64,000 nucleotides of DNA, from contig NW_004057898.1 in assembly GCF_000277815.2 (NCBI RefSeq), forward strand, positions 1-64,000. Reading direction: 5' to 3'. Shown here one piece after another: positions 17,378 to 25,940 of this stretch. Position numbers and translations under genes: made by a program. Below the pieces are notes generated by a model, which was given only the letters and a program-made list of their open reading frames with translations, was not told the DNA's origin and did not search any database. Each line of letters opens with the position of its first letter. Position 1 is the first letter of the stretch. The DNA is from Encephalitozoon hellem ATCC 50504. Its lineage: Eukaryota > Microsporidia > Unikaryonidae.

Positions 17378-18733
17378 TCAGGGTTGGCACCTTGAGACCT
17401 TTCTTGGATAAAGAGTTGCCTCATCAACATTTTCATACTTCATAAGGCCCATCAGGAACCTTTCAAAACCAAGGCCATATCCTCCATGTTTGCACGGGCC
17501 GAATCTTGCCATGTCGAGATACCAGTAATATGGGTCAATGCTTATGTTTTCCCTTTTGAATCCTTCAATCAGGTCTTCATAGGTGTCCTGTCTCATAGAC
17601 CCACCAAGAATTTCTCCAATTCCTGGGAACAGAAGATCAGTACTCTCTGTCAGATTCTTGTTGTCTTCATCCCTTCTCATATAGAAAGGCTTGTGCTCTA
17701 CAAGAAAATGTGTTAAAAACACAGGGCACCCATCGCCGATAACTTCAATAAGATATCTCTCTGCAGCATCGGGAATATCATCCCCAAGCTCAAAGTCTGT
17801 GCCGTCTTCCTTCTTACACCCCTTGCTTCTTAATAACTCAATAGCCTCGGAGTATTTAACCCTTTTGAACGGGGCTTCTGGAACCTTATGAAACTCAAAG
17901 TTAGGAAACACCTTCAGGATATCTTCCTTCATTTCCTCATAGAATCTTTTCATCGAGTATGATACCAAGGCCTCCACAGACGATATGAGCCCGTTCAGGT
18001 CAATATCTGCAAGCTCTGCCTCAACATGGGTGTACTCACTCAAGTGCCTTCGCGTCCTGCTTTTCTCTGCCCGATAAGATGGCATGATACAGTAAGCACG
18101 ATGGGAAACAGGCACCACCGTCTCAAGGTAGAGCTGAGAAGACTGCGTCAAGTAGGCATCAGCTCCATAGTAATCCAGCTTGAAAAGCGTGCTTCCACCC
18201 TCCACCTGGGTTTGGACCATTGTGGGTGGAGTAATCTCTGTGTACTCTTTCTCAAAGTAGAAGTCTCTTATAATCTTCAGAAGATGGCTTCTCGCCTTAA
18301 GAAACAGCTGGCGCCTCTTTGTTCTGAGAGCCAGATGGCCGTTTGTGAGTATGGCATTTACTGAAGACTCCTCGTTCAATGGAAAAGAAGGTGCTATGGA
18401 CTGGTTGTATATCTCGATTCCTTCAACATGTATCTCAAACTCATGGGAATCCTTCTTCCCAAAGTTTTTTGTCACCGTCCCATAAACAGTCATGGATGTG
18501 CACATAGTCAGATGCATCTTCTTCTGATACACACACTTCACTGTCTTGTAGTGTGCATACAGATCGATGAATGTTATGGCAGACTGCGATCTTACATTTG
18601 AAACCCATCCAAAAGTTCGAATTTTCTGCCCTATGTTTTCCTTGGTTATCTTTGATAGCTCAATGTTCTTGTATTCAGAGACATCCAGTCTTGTGATCTG
18701 ATCCTCAATTTCTTTTTCGACCTTCTCGGACAT
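17378..18733 (-). CDS. DED81: Cytosolic asparaginyl-tRNA synthetase
   Basis: The 451-residue enzyme is a class IIb aminoacyl-tRNA synthetase. An OB-fold anticodon-binding domain occupies about residues 30-115 ('IRTFGWVSNVRSQSAITFIDL'). The catalytic domain follows, with motif 2 'YRAEKSRTRRHLSEYTHVE' and motif 3 'GGYGLGFERFL'. The phrases 'PPTMVQTQVEGGSTLFKLDY' and 'SQLYLETVVPVSHRAYCI' and the terminal 'LYPRKVSRCQP' favour asparagine rather than aspartate or lysine specificity. AGCCCCA precedes the start. The eukaryote-specific N-terminal appended domain is reduced to about 25 residues. Confidence 0.9.
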   Translation of the reverse strand: MSEKVEKEIEDQITRLDVSEYKNIELSKITKENIGQKIRTFGWVSNVRSQSAITFIDLYAHYKTVKCVYQKKMHLTMCTSMTVYGTVTKNFGKKDSHEFEIHVEGIEIYNQSIAPSFPLNEESSVNAILTNGHLALRTKRRQLFLKARSHLLKIIRDFYFEKEYTEITPPTMVQTQVEGGSTLFKLDYYGADAYLTQSSQLYLETVVPVSHRAYCIMPSYRAEKSRTRRHLSEYTHVEAELADIDLNGLISSVEALVSYSMKRFYEEMKEDILKVFPNFEFHKVPEAPFKRVKYSEAIELLRSKGCKKEDGTDFELGDDIPDAAERYLIEVIGDGCPVFLTHFLVEHKPFYMRRDEDNKNLTESTDLLFPGIGEILGGSMRQDTYEDLIEGFKRENISIDPYYWYLDMARFGPCKHGGYGLGFERFLMGLMKYENVDEATLYPRKVSRCQP

Positions 18734-18889
18734 TGGGGCTTTCCACCAAGGCCTTTTTGAGTAAATCTACAGTGCAAATGGCATCCCAGCCCATCTTTGT
18801 CTATTTAGCAAATATTTTGCCTCTTGCATTGGGATATTGGCATAGGATAAAAAATTTAAGGTCTAAAGTTCTGGAAACTTTCCCCATCG

Positions 18890-20200
18890 ATGCAGAAGAG
18901 GAATGTTTATGCAGTCCCGGATCTTCCGGTTAAGGAAATAATGCAGTACTTCAGTGAGATGGAAATAAACATCAAAGCAAGCGATATTCTTAAGCCAACA
19001 CCCCAGTCGACTCAAAGGATATATGAGATATTGCTTGAGGTGTACTGTGGGATCAGGACGTCTGACATGGTGCCCCGAATGGAGAACACGGAAATGTTTG
19101 AGGAGTCCTTGTCATACCTTCTTCTACAGAAGAGGATGTCGAGCTTTCTTAGAAGAATAGGCATTGACAATTTTGGGCTCAAGGACCTTGCACCTGATTC
19201 AAAAAGGCTCATTGGGATTCTGAGTGTAATAGTGAACTTTTCGATGTTCAGAGACAACAAAAGGCATGTGTACGAAAGAGTGTGCCAAATGAATGATGAG
19301 AAACTACTTCTTCGGAACGAGATAGATGAGAAGGTTCACAATGCAAAGAAAGAGCTCGAGAGGTGCGAAAGAGACGCAAAGAAAAGTGTGGAAGAGGCAA
19401 AGGAGATCGAGAGGGAGATATCTGTGCTCGAGTCTGAGCTCAAGGATTTCTACAAGCACCAGAGGGCCTTGGTCCAGGAAACTGAGAGGGTCAAGGCGGA
19501 AAGGAACGAATGCAGCGATAAGCTAAGCTCTCTGAGATTGATGCTGCTCAATCTCAATCAAGAGATAACATGTCTGAAGACTCAGGTCGTGAGTGACCCA
19601 ACAAAGCTCATGGAGTTGCTTGACGAGATGAGATGCCTAATTTCCAAGGAAAATGAAATAATGAGAGGGCTAGAGGCAAAGAGAATAAGTCTAAAGGAAA
19701 GGATCGAGTTTATGGAATTGATAAAAGAGGATACGATGAAAGCAATCACACTGTCTCTCTCCAACAAGGAGGCAGACAAAGCCATCGATAGGACAAACAG
19801 GGAGATATCTGAGCTAGAGGTTCAGATAAAGAATCTTGATTCTGGTATTAATGCCCTGAAAATTCGCCTGAATCATGTTAACAGGCAGATTTCGCACATT
19901 GAGTCTAAGATATTTAACCTTCAGGATAACGACAAAAGGTGCTCAGAAGAAATATCTGCAAAGCTTGAGAAGCTCAAGAACAACTATGGGATTGTTTCTG
20001 ACGAAAGAAACTCCATAAGAAGAAAGATTGAGGAGAATGTGCGGTTAACAAAGAATATTGAGTACGAGCTTGTAAAGAAGAGAAACGAACACATAAACGA
20101 CATAACTGCAATCCAGTCGGCACTTTGCAGACTGAAGGATGATGTCTTCAACTACTTTGCAGAGGCAAAAGGAGTGATTGATAAGTCTATGTCCAGCTGA
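18890..20200 (+). CDS. NUF2: Kinetochore protein Nuf2
   Basis: The 436-residue protein fits Nuf2 of the Ndc80 complex, which couples kinetochores to microtubules. The N-terminal calponin-homology-like domain (about residues 1-125) contains 'YAVPDLPVKEIMQYFSEMEI' and 'ASDILKPTPQSTQRIYEILL', the Nuf2 hallmark of a hydrophobic helix followed by DxLxPT. A long coiled coil runs from about 135 to the end. The length agrees with yeast Nuf2 (451). The start ATG follows TTTCCCCATCG. It is 38 bp upstream of ISD11 on the same strand. Confidence 0.85.
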   Translation: MQKRNVYAVPDLPVKEIMQYFSEMEINIKASDILKPTPQSTQRIYEILLEVYCGIRTSDMVPRMENTEMFEESLSYLLLQKRMSSFLRRIGIDNFGLKDLAPDSKRLIGILSVIVNFSMFRDNKRHVYERVCQMNDEKLLLRNEIDEKVHNAKKELERCERDAKKSVEEAKEIEREISVLESELKDFYKHQRALVQETERVKAERNECSDKLSSLRLMLLNLNQEITCLKTQVVSDPTKLMELLDEMRCLISKENEIMRGLEAKRISLKERIEFMELIKEDTMKAITLSLSNKEADKAIDRTNREISELEVQIKNLDSGINALKIRLNHVNRQISHIESKIFNLQDNDKRCSEEISAKLEKLKNNYGIVSDERNSIRRKIEENVRLTKNIEYELVKKRNEHINDITAIQSALCRLKDDVFNYFAEAKGVIDKSMSS

Positions 20201-20238
20201 AGGCTGCGTTTTATTAGGGAGAATTTTGATCCCTCAAG

Positions 20239-20493
20239 ATGCTTCCGGAGTCTGTCAATAGCCTCTATAAAAGCCTTAAGGCTGTGATTCTTCAGTTTAA
20301 GTCTCCAGCATTTGGAAGTTACTTTCTCAAGAAGGCCAGAGATGAATACGATAGCATCAATGCCAAGTTCTGTGAAAAGAAGGACGAAAAGGCCATTGAG
20401 AAGTATCTTAAAGAACAGGGAGAGCTATTGGAGATCCTCAAAAGACAGACGACAATCTACAACATGTTCTACGACGATTCAAGTGCGATATAA
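20239..20493 (+). CDS. ISD11: Isd11/LYRM4, mitosomal Fe-S assembly factor
   Basis: This 84-residue LYR-family protein fits Isd11, which stabilises the cysteine desulfurase Nfs1 during Fe-S cluster assembly. In microsporidia this takes place in mitosomes. The family outline is complete: 'VNSLYKSLKAVILQF', then 'SYFLKKARDEY', an acidic/basic helix, and 'LEILKRQTTIYNMFYDD'. The eponymous LYR triplet reads LYK. Length agrees with human LYRM4 (91). No obvious N-terminal targeting sequence is seen. GATCCCTCAAG precedes the ATG. Confidence 0.82.
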   Translation: MLPESVNSLYKSLKAVILQFKSPAFGSYFLKKARDEYDSINAKFCEKKDEKAIEKYLKEQGELLEILKRQTTIYNMFYDDSSAI

Positions 20494-20702
20494 CCATTCT
20501 TATATAGGAGGTGCTGGCGAGGAGTGCTATTTACAGCATGATAGAGTAAGTTCTAGAATGAAATGCCATAAATAGACACAGGGGGAGGGACTGCTTGAAT
20601 TAATAGCTGATGCAGCGTGTCCATGGATTTCCGATAATAAAAGTCTATTCTACCAGATGCCTTTTGACTGAGAGATACATATAGAGCGAATTTCTGTAAC
20701 CC

Positions 20703-22433
20703 ATGGTTCTTGGCAGGATAAAGAAGATGCTATCGAATGTAAAAAAGAAGGAACTGTCTGGGGATTTATACTGTGGGAGGGAGCACCTAATGAGTGGGTG
20801 CGAGATATCCGTGTCGGAGTCGGAGCTTTCATTTGTATCCAAGAAAAGTAAGATGCAATTCAAGCTTAGCGAGATTATGTCAGTTGGGCATGACAACAAA
20901 GCCTTATGGTTTATTCATGGGCAAAGGAAGTACCTCTTTACGAGCAGTGAAAGTCTAGATGCTCTCTACAAGGGCATAGTACCTCTCATAAAGAAAGTCA
21001 AAACTCTTTATAGAAAAAAAGCGGTGTACTCAAGATATAACACAGTTTCAGGAAGATTTGAAGAAGCTGAAGGGCAGGTTGAAGTGTTTATTGTCGAGGA
21101 TGAGGTATTTCTGATCAGGATAGAGACAAGAGAAGATGTTATACATTTCGAAGAGATAAGAACGGAGACGCAGTACTATATGGACCAGAAAAACGCAACA
21201 TTTGTATGGTCTGTGATGGAGAACGGGGTTTTCCACACGTTTTCATTGAAGTTCACAGACAATGTTGACTTCCTTGAGTTTCTCAGCAAGTACATTGGAT
21301 GTCTCTATAGAAATGTTAACCACGAGAGGAAGGGAGACGAGGAAGCAGAAAAATATTTTGAAAAGATGGAGATGGAAAACTACAATCCTGACGTGTCTGA
21401 GGATTCCGAAGAGGCTGAAGAGTATGCGAGCTGCGATGACGATGAGCTTGAAAACCATTTTGGAGAGGCAGACGAGAAGAACAAGCATCTTGTTGTGGGA
21501 GATGAGATGGCCTTTATCACAAGAGGAAGATCTGTGGGGGTGTTCAAGAACACGAATGATGGCTTGGAATTCAAGGCAAACATCAAGGATGTGCTGGATG
21601 ACGATGTGGAAAAGATAATCACGCATGACAACTGCTCCTCATTAATTTACTTAGACAAGAGCGAAAGAGATAAGTTACACAAGCTTGATGTGGAGAGAGG
21701 AGAGGTTATCGAGACATGGGATGTTCAAAGAAATGTCAACGACTACTTTGATTCACAAAAACTGGTTGACACCGGGTCTCTTATTGGGCTCTCTGATTAC
21801 TCCGTGTTTAGAATTGACCCGAGAGCAAAGGTTAAGGTTGTTGAGTCGAAAGATTACAAAACAAAAAACAGCTTTAACTGTGGAATGGCTACAAGCTCTG
21901 GACATGTTGTCACAGCGGGGAAGGGGGGAGATTTGAGGCTTTATGACAAGATCGACAAAAGAGCGAAGTCCCTTCTTCCGGGATTTGGGGATGAAATCAA
22001 GTACATAGATGTCACAAGCAATGGCAAGCATATTATCTGCACGTGCAAAAACTACCTAATGCTGACAACTGTACCAGGAGACTACAAGCAGCCTGTCGGA
22101 AAGAATAAGCCAGTTCCAAAAAGACTCCAGTTGAAGCCCGAGCATTTGGCATACATCAATGAGGAAATAGACTTTACGCCTGCAAAATTCAGCACCGACG
22201 CATCAGAGAGCAGCATAATAACAAGCACGGGGAGCTATGTGGTTAAATGGAATCTGGACGACGTACTCAATGGGAGGCTGTATTCATACCAGCTCGCCAA
22301 ATGTAGTGACCTAGTTGTTGCAGACAACTTTGAGTTTGGAGAAGATAGCAATGTCATTGTGACCATGCCTGATGACATAAGAAAAGTCAATGTTCGCAAT
22401 CTTAAGAAGCCTGGAAGGAAGATGTGGGGATGA
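20703..22433 (+). CDS. VID27: Vid27-like beta-propeller protein
   Basis: The 576-residue protein resembles yeast Vid27, a cytoplasmic protein linked to vacuole import and degradation of fructose-1,6-bisphosphatase. The N-terminal part (1-220) contains a PH-like module, followed by an acidic linker ('SEDSEEAEEY'). The C-terminal half is the VID27 propeller, with 'LDVERGEVIETWDVQ', 'LIGLSDYSVFRIDPRA', 'VTAGKGGDLRLYDKI' and 'ICTCKNYLMLTTV'. Yeast Vid27 has about 780 residues. The ATG at 20703 is preceded by AACCC. A 209-bp spacer upstream holds no gene. Confidence 0.85.
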   Translation: MVLGRIKKMLSNVKKKELSGDLYCGREHLMSGCEISVSESELSFVSKKSKMQFKLSEIMSVGHDNKALWFIHGQRKYLFTSSESLDALYKGIVPLIKKVKTLYRKKAVYSRYNTVSGRFEEAEGQVEVFIVEDEVFLIRIETREDVIHFEEIRTETQYYMDQKNATFVWSVMENGVFHTFSLKFTDNVDFLEFLSKYIGCLYRNVNHERKGDEEAEKYFEKMEMENYNPDVSEDSEEAEEYASCDDDELENHFGEADEKNKHLVVGDEMAFITRGRSVGVFKNTNDGLEFKANIKDVLDDDVEKIITHDNCSSLIYLDKSERDKLHKLDVERGEVIETWDVQRNVNDYFDSQKLVDTGSLIGLSDYSVFRIDPRAKVKVVESKDYKTKNSFNCGMATSSGHVVTAGKGGDLRLYDKIDKRAKSLLPGFGDEIKYIDVTSNGKHIICTCKNYLMLTTVPGDYKQPVGKNKPVPKRLQLKPEHLAYINEEIDFTPAKFSTDASESSIITSTGSYVVKWNLDDVLNGRLYSYQLAKCSDLVVADNFEFGEDSNVIVTMPDDIRKVNVRNLKKPGRKMWG

Positions 22434-22497
22434 GGGTGTATTTATGATAAATAAATGTTTTTGATATTCATTTGGAAAGGATTTGATCACCCCGAGC

Positions 22498-23661
22498 ATG
22501 GCTCTTAATCCTGTCAAGTTTGAGTACAATGAAAACTACACAAGAAGTATGCCAAGAACTTTCAACAAGGCCGAGGTAGTGCTTACCGATACGGAGTGCA
22601 CCCCTCGAAAGTTTGTGTTTCCCTGTACTGAAAGCATTGAGTACCGTACAGCCAGAATAGTCGAGGTTGAGAAGCTCGGTGCCAGTTGGAGAGATGTTTA
22701 TCGTATAAAGTTCGATGAGAAGCTTCATTTTAAGCCGGGAGATTCTATTGGAATGCTGTGTCCCAATAGCGACGACTTAGTGGACGAAATCATGGAGATT
22801 CTTGGGGTCAGGGATTCTGGATGCCAAATAAAAAGGCCTGGTAAGAATCCATTCAGCTACACGGGGACCATCAGGGACTTTTTCAAATACTACTTCGACT
22901 TCACGGGTCTTCCGAAGAAGTCCTTACTGGCCAACTTGGCAAGAAGCTGCACGGAAACGAATCGCAAGTACATTGAGTACATGTGCTCCAAAGAGGGGGT
23001 AGTAGACTACCTTGGCATTGGAAAGAAGTGGAACAACATTATTGATATTATAAAGACCTTTGGGTGTAAGCCCACGCTAGAGGAAATTGTAGGGGAGTGC
23101 GAGATAGTAAAGCCCAGATACTTTTCACTGATAAATAAGATCGGAAGGGAGTCTGAGATTCTTGTTGGCATAACAAGTAAGACCTTCGAGGGGTTTGTGA
23201 GATATGGCCACGTCTCTGACTTTATAGTTAGGTCTAAGGTGGAGGAGGTTGAACTGTGCTTAAGAACAAATCTCCTTTTCAGAATGGACTACAGTAGCAG
23301 AAAGCTGCTGGCCATATGCACAGGAACAGGAATAGCGCCTTTTATATCATTTGCATCCAATCTCCAGTCGCACCAAAGCATCTGGATCATATACGGATTC
23401 AGGAACGATGAAGATGACATTTCCAAGCTAATAGAGCCCAACAAGAGAATAAAGATCACGGGAGTCAAGTCTAGCACAGGAGCTTATGTCACAGACTATC
23501 TAATGGAAAGGATTGATGAGGTTAGAGAGTATGCTGATGGGGAGTGTACTGTCTATGCATGCGGGAAGATGGAGATTCAGAAGCGGATCTTTGAGATATT
23601 CAGAAACGAGCTTCCTTATATTGTAGAAGCCAAGCGGTTGGTTTTTGATCAATGGGGATAA
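22498..23661 (+). CDS. FAD/NADPH module of a diflavin reductase (Tah18/CPR-like) without FMN domain
   Basis: The 387-residue protein contains the FAD-binding and NADPH-binding halves of the cytochrome P450 reductase family. 'LHFKPGDSIGMLCPN' and 'KPRYFSLIN' mark the FAD domain. 'CTGTGIAPFISF', 'IWIIYGFRNDEDD', and 'CTVYACGKMEIQKRI' mark the NADP-binding domain. The chain ends in a Trp near the C-terminus (FDQWG), the residue that stacks on FAD in this family. No flavodoxin/FMN domain precedes it: only about 40 residues lie before the module. Candidates are a shortened Tah18 (electron donor to Dre2 for cytosolic Fe-S assembly) or a reductase feeding another carrier. The ATG at 22498 has CCCC upstream; an upstream TTG in frame is not used. 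Confidence 0.75.
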   Translation: MALNPVKFEYNENYTRSMPRTFNKAEVVLTDTECTPRKFVFPCTESIEYRTARIVEVEKLGASWRDVYRIKFDEKLHFKPGDSIGMLCPNSDDLVDEIMEILGVRDSGCQIKRPGKNPFSYTGTIRDFFKYYFDFTGLPKKSLLANLARSCTETNRKYIEYMCSKEGVVDYLGIGKKWNNIIDIIKTFGCKPTLEEIVGECEIVKPRYFSLINKIGRESEILVGITSKTFEGFVRYGHVSDFIVRSKVEEVELCLRTNLLFRMDYSSRKLLAICTGTGIAPFISFASNLQSHQSIWIIYGFRNDEDDISKLIEPNKRIKITGVKSSTGAYVTDYLMERIDEVREYADGECTVYACGKMEIQKRIFEIFRNELPYIVEAKRLVFDQWG

Positions 23662-23708
23662 GACCCTGTGTCTTATTACTGCGGCTTGAAAATTCAACCA
23701 TAGAGCTT

Positions 23709-24950
23709 TTATTTATTCAGAGGATACCCAGCAGTCTTTGAGATAGTACCTATCGCTATTGCCAAGATGAAGATGGCGATAGAGAGTATGATAACAAACA
23801 TATTATACCCTCCAGTTACCTTTTCTGCCCCAACATAGCCATCCAACGAGGAAAAACAAACCTGCTCATTCATAAAGCCCACTCCTGTTATTGGTACATC
23901 ATACACTTTCCTTTTCTTACTTAAGACACATTTATCAAACACGTAGATATAGCCATCGGCTGTTCCAACAGCAGTTCGCTGGCCCTCACATGACATTGTG
24001 GTGATCTTTGGAATGTTATAAACCTTCTCATGGTCTCCCTGGAAATACAGGCTGGAATCTTTCCCTTTCAGATAGTAAACAAGCATCCCGTTAACATAAT
24101 CTATTCCTCCGATCTTCTTTTCATAAGAATACTTTTTTGAGTTATATACAAAATTGTATCTCTCGTCCTCGTGCACAATCTTATGAGCCAATCCAGCAGT
24201 TATAAAAAAACCCTCCCAGTTACTGACTATGTCTGATTTTCCTTCTTCTCTTTTCAAGACAATCCTCCCATCTTTTCTGAAAGGCCTGTATATATATTCT
24301 TCGTGTGATTCATCACTGAGCAAGGATCCATTTGCCTTCTTTCTTTTTCTTTCTGGCTTCAATAAGTCGTCTAATGAGTCTGGCGTGTTGATTACATCGT
24401 AGAAGCCATATAGCTTTTTATCGCTGATCACATACAAATCCTTAACAAAGATTTGTGAGGACACCTTTTTTTTCATTTTCTTAACAAGTGTTATGCCAGA
24501 TCCATTAAATCTAAGAAGATAAAAGAACTCTTCTCCACAGGCAGTGAGATACAGCTCTGGCCTCTTTTCCTCGCCTTTAAGGTCATTATCAGCATCTCTA
24601 CTGCAAATACCTGAGGCATTGCATCCAGTTTCATCTAGGCTGGAAGATTCATTCTGAGTATCCTTTGGGTTCTCCTGGCTCTTGGTAGGCGAAACAACGC
24701 TTGCCTCCTCGTCGTACTCATCCCATGACATGTCGTCTTCATCTACTTGGTGAAATTCGTCCGAGGTGCTGCAAACAGCCACATTTACAATGATATCCTC
24801 TGTGGAATAATAGCACACCTCCTTAAGGTCCTTCCCTTCTAGAACCTTGACTCCGTTGCTCTTTCCAAACTCTTTTTCTCCACCACCACCTCCTGCAATG
24901 ACGAATCCATCTTTCACTCGTAATGTAAATACAGGAAAGGAAAGTCTCAT
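23709..24950 (-). CDS. SEC12: Sec12-like Sar1 GEF, ER membrane protein
   Basis: The protein resembles Sec12/PREB, the ER-resident exchange factor for Sar1 that initiates COPII coat assembly. It starts with 'FPVFTLRVKDGFVIAGGGGG', the conserved Sec12 opening with the glycine-rich loop that binds potassium and contacts Sar1. Propeller strands such as 'AVGTADGYIYVFD' follow. A C-terminal transmembrane segment lies at about residues 382-402 ('FVIILSIAIFILAIAIG') with a very short lumenal tail. An acidic insertion ('DEDDMSWDEYDEE') sits in the second blade. Length is 413, close to yeast Sec12 (471). Confidence 0.83.
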   Translation of the reverse strand: MRLSFPVFTLRVKDGFVIAGGGGGEKEFGKSNGVKVLEGKDLKEVCYYSTEDIIVNVAVCSTSDEFHQVDEDDMSWDEYDEEASVVSPTKSQENPKDTQNESSSLDETGCNASGICSRDADNDLKGEEKRPELYLTACGEEFFYLLRFNGSGITLVKKMKKKVSSQIFVKDLYVISDKKLYGFYDVINTPDSLDDLLKPERKRKKANGSLLSDESHEEYIYRPFRKDGRIVLKREEGKSDIVSNWEGFFITAGLAHKIVHEDERYNFVYNSKKYSYEKKIGGIDYVNGMLVYYLKGKDSSLYFQGDHEKVYNIPKITTMSCEGQRTAVGTADGYIYVFDKCVLSKKRKVYDVPITGVGFMNEQVCFSSLDGYVGAEKVTGGYNMFVIILSIAIFILAIAIGTISKTAGYPLNK

Positions 24951-25008
24951 TTAATGGGTTAATAAAAGACGAACAAAAATCCCAAAATACCTTTAATCCA
25001 CTTCTATC

Positions 25009-25824
25009 TCACATCCCTAGAATACAATCTCTAATTCTCTCTCTTATTGAGCCGAGACTGGACCTGTCCACTCTCCCATCATGAATTTCAACACCAGCAG
25101 CATTGTAGTTCTTCATGTAAAGACTGCCCGGAGTACCCCTCCTGAAAAAGTAGAATGTTGGTATGGTGTTGAATATTTCTCCTACGTCTTTTATGTTCCA
25201 TCTACTCACCTGCCACTTGGTTCCATCAAGAAATATACACACAACTCTTTTCCAGTCCTCAGACGTGAATCTTGCCACGTCATCCACTGCAGTAAGCTTG
25301 TGCCCATCAATGCTTAGCTCCACCTTCTCAACCTCACTAATCTTGATCCCATCGGCACATCTACCCTCTTCAAAAAATTCTTCGATATTACTCAGGTTTA
25401 CAGGAGAAGAAACAGACTGAGGAACTATGACATAGTAGACCGTTGGCCTATTTTCGCCTTCTTTCTTGCAAAGATCACTCAGATAATTGTAGTCTCGAAA
25501 TCCGATGTATCTGAAATCCGGTCCATCAATCTTCGCCTGAGCAGTCGTCTCCTTGAAGTTTTCTATCTCTTCCACAATAATCTTCTGGTCTGTATAATAT
25601 ATCTTTCCTATTCCGCTTTCCCTACACAGTGTCATATATACAGTGTACTTTTTATCTTTGTTCAGCAAATAGAACAGAACTTGCTCAAACGTATATTCCT
25701 TTGTCTCTGTTCCCTTAAATTTAATAGTCTTCTTGGGAGAAACCTTCTTCCCACCGATTGTTATTTCGTCTGGGCCCATTTCACATGCATCGGGCTCCCT
25801 AAGCGCTCTCTTCAGCAGATCCAT
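25009..25824 (-). CDS. CDC73: Cdc73, Paf1 complex subunit
   Basis: This 271-residue protein matches Cdc73/parafibromin of the Paf1 transcription elongation complex. The C-terminal Ras-like Cdc73 domain starts around residue 120: 'RPTVYYVIVPQSVSSPVNLS', 'IEEFFEEGRCADG', then 'DWKRVVCIFLDGTKWQV' and 'WNIKDVGEIFNTIPTFYF', the invariant core of the family. The N-terminal half has 'DLLKRALREPDACEM' and a 'EYTFEQVLFYLLN' segment typical of Cdc73 N-termini. Yeast Cdc73 has 393 residues. It sits among other chromatin and transcription genes (E(z), MED7, EED) within 6 kb. Confidence 0.88.
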   Translation of the reverse strand: MDLLKRALREPDACEMGPDEITIGGKKVSPKKTIKFKGTETKEYTFEQVLFYLLNKDKKYTVYMTLCRESGIGKIYYTDQKIIVEEIENFKETTAQAKIDGPDFRYIGFRDYNYLSDLCKKEGENRPTVYYVIVPQSVSSPVNLSNIEEFFEEGRCADGIKISEVEKVELSIDGHKLTAVDDVARFTSEDWKRVVCIFLDGTKWQVSRWNIKDVGEIFNTIPTFYFFRRGTPGSLYMKNYNAAGVEIHDGRVDRSSLGSIRERIRDCILGM

Positions 25825-25825
25825 T

Positions 25826-25841
25826 CAAAAGGGCACTTTTG
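25826..25841. repeat. Perfect short inverted repeat upstream of CDC73
   Basis: CAAAAG and CTTTTG flank a four-base loop immediately upstream of the CDC73 ATG on the minus strand. Such a short palindrome can arise by chance in AT-rich spacers; it is noted because of its position. Confidence 0.25.
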
Positions 25842-25940
25842 AAGAGCTTTTTATTCAAGGCCTTCTAAGAAATACCTTAGGCTCCTTCCATAGTCAAACC
25901 AAAGTACTTTATTGGCAGTAGTGGATGAATGATCCTTGCA

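Noticed and set aside
18783..18933. A 50-codon frame with a hydrophobic start upstream of and overlapping NUF2
   Set aside because: It overlaps the conserved NUF2 start in another frame; the upstream C-rich signal fits NUF2 instead. A short leader frame remains possible.
20546..20551. GTAAGT string resembling a microsporidian 5' splice site
   Set aside because: No coding exon, branch site or acceptor could be linked to it; the neighbouring genes are complete without an intron.
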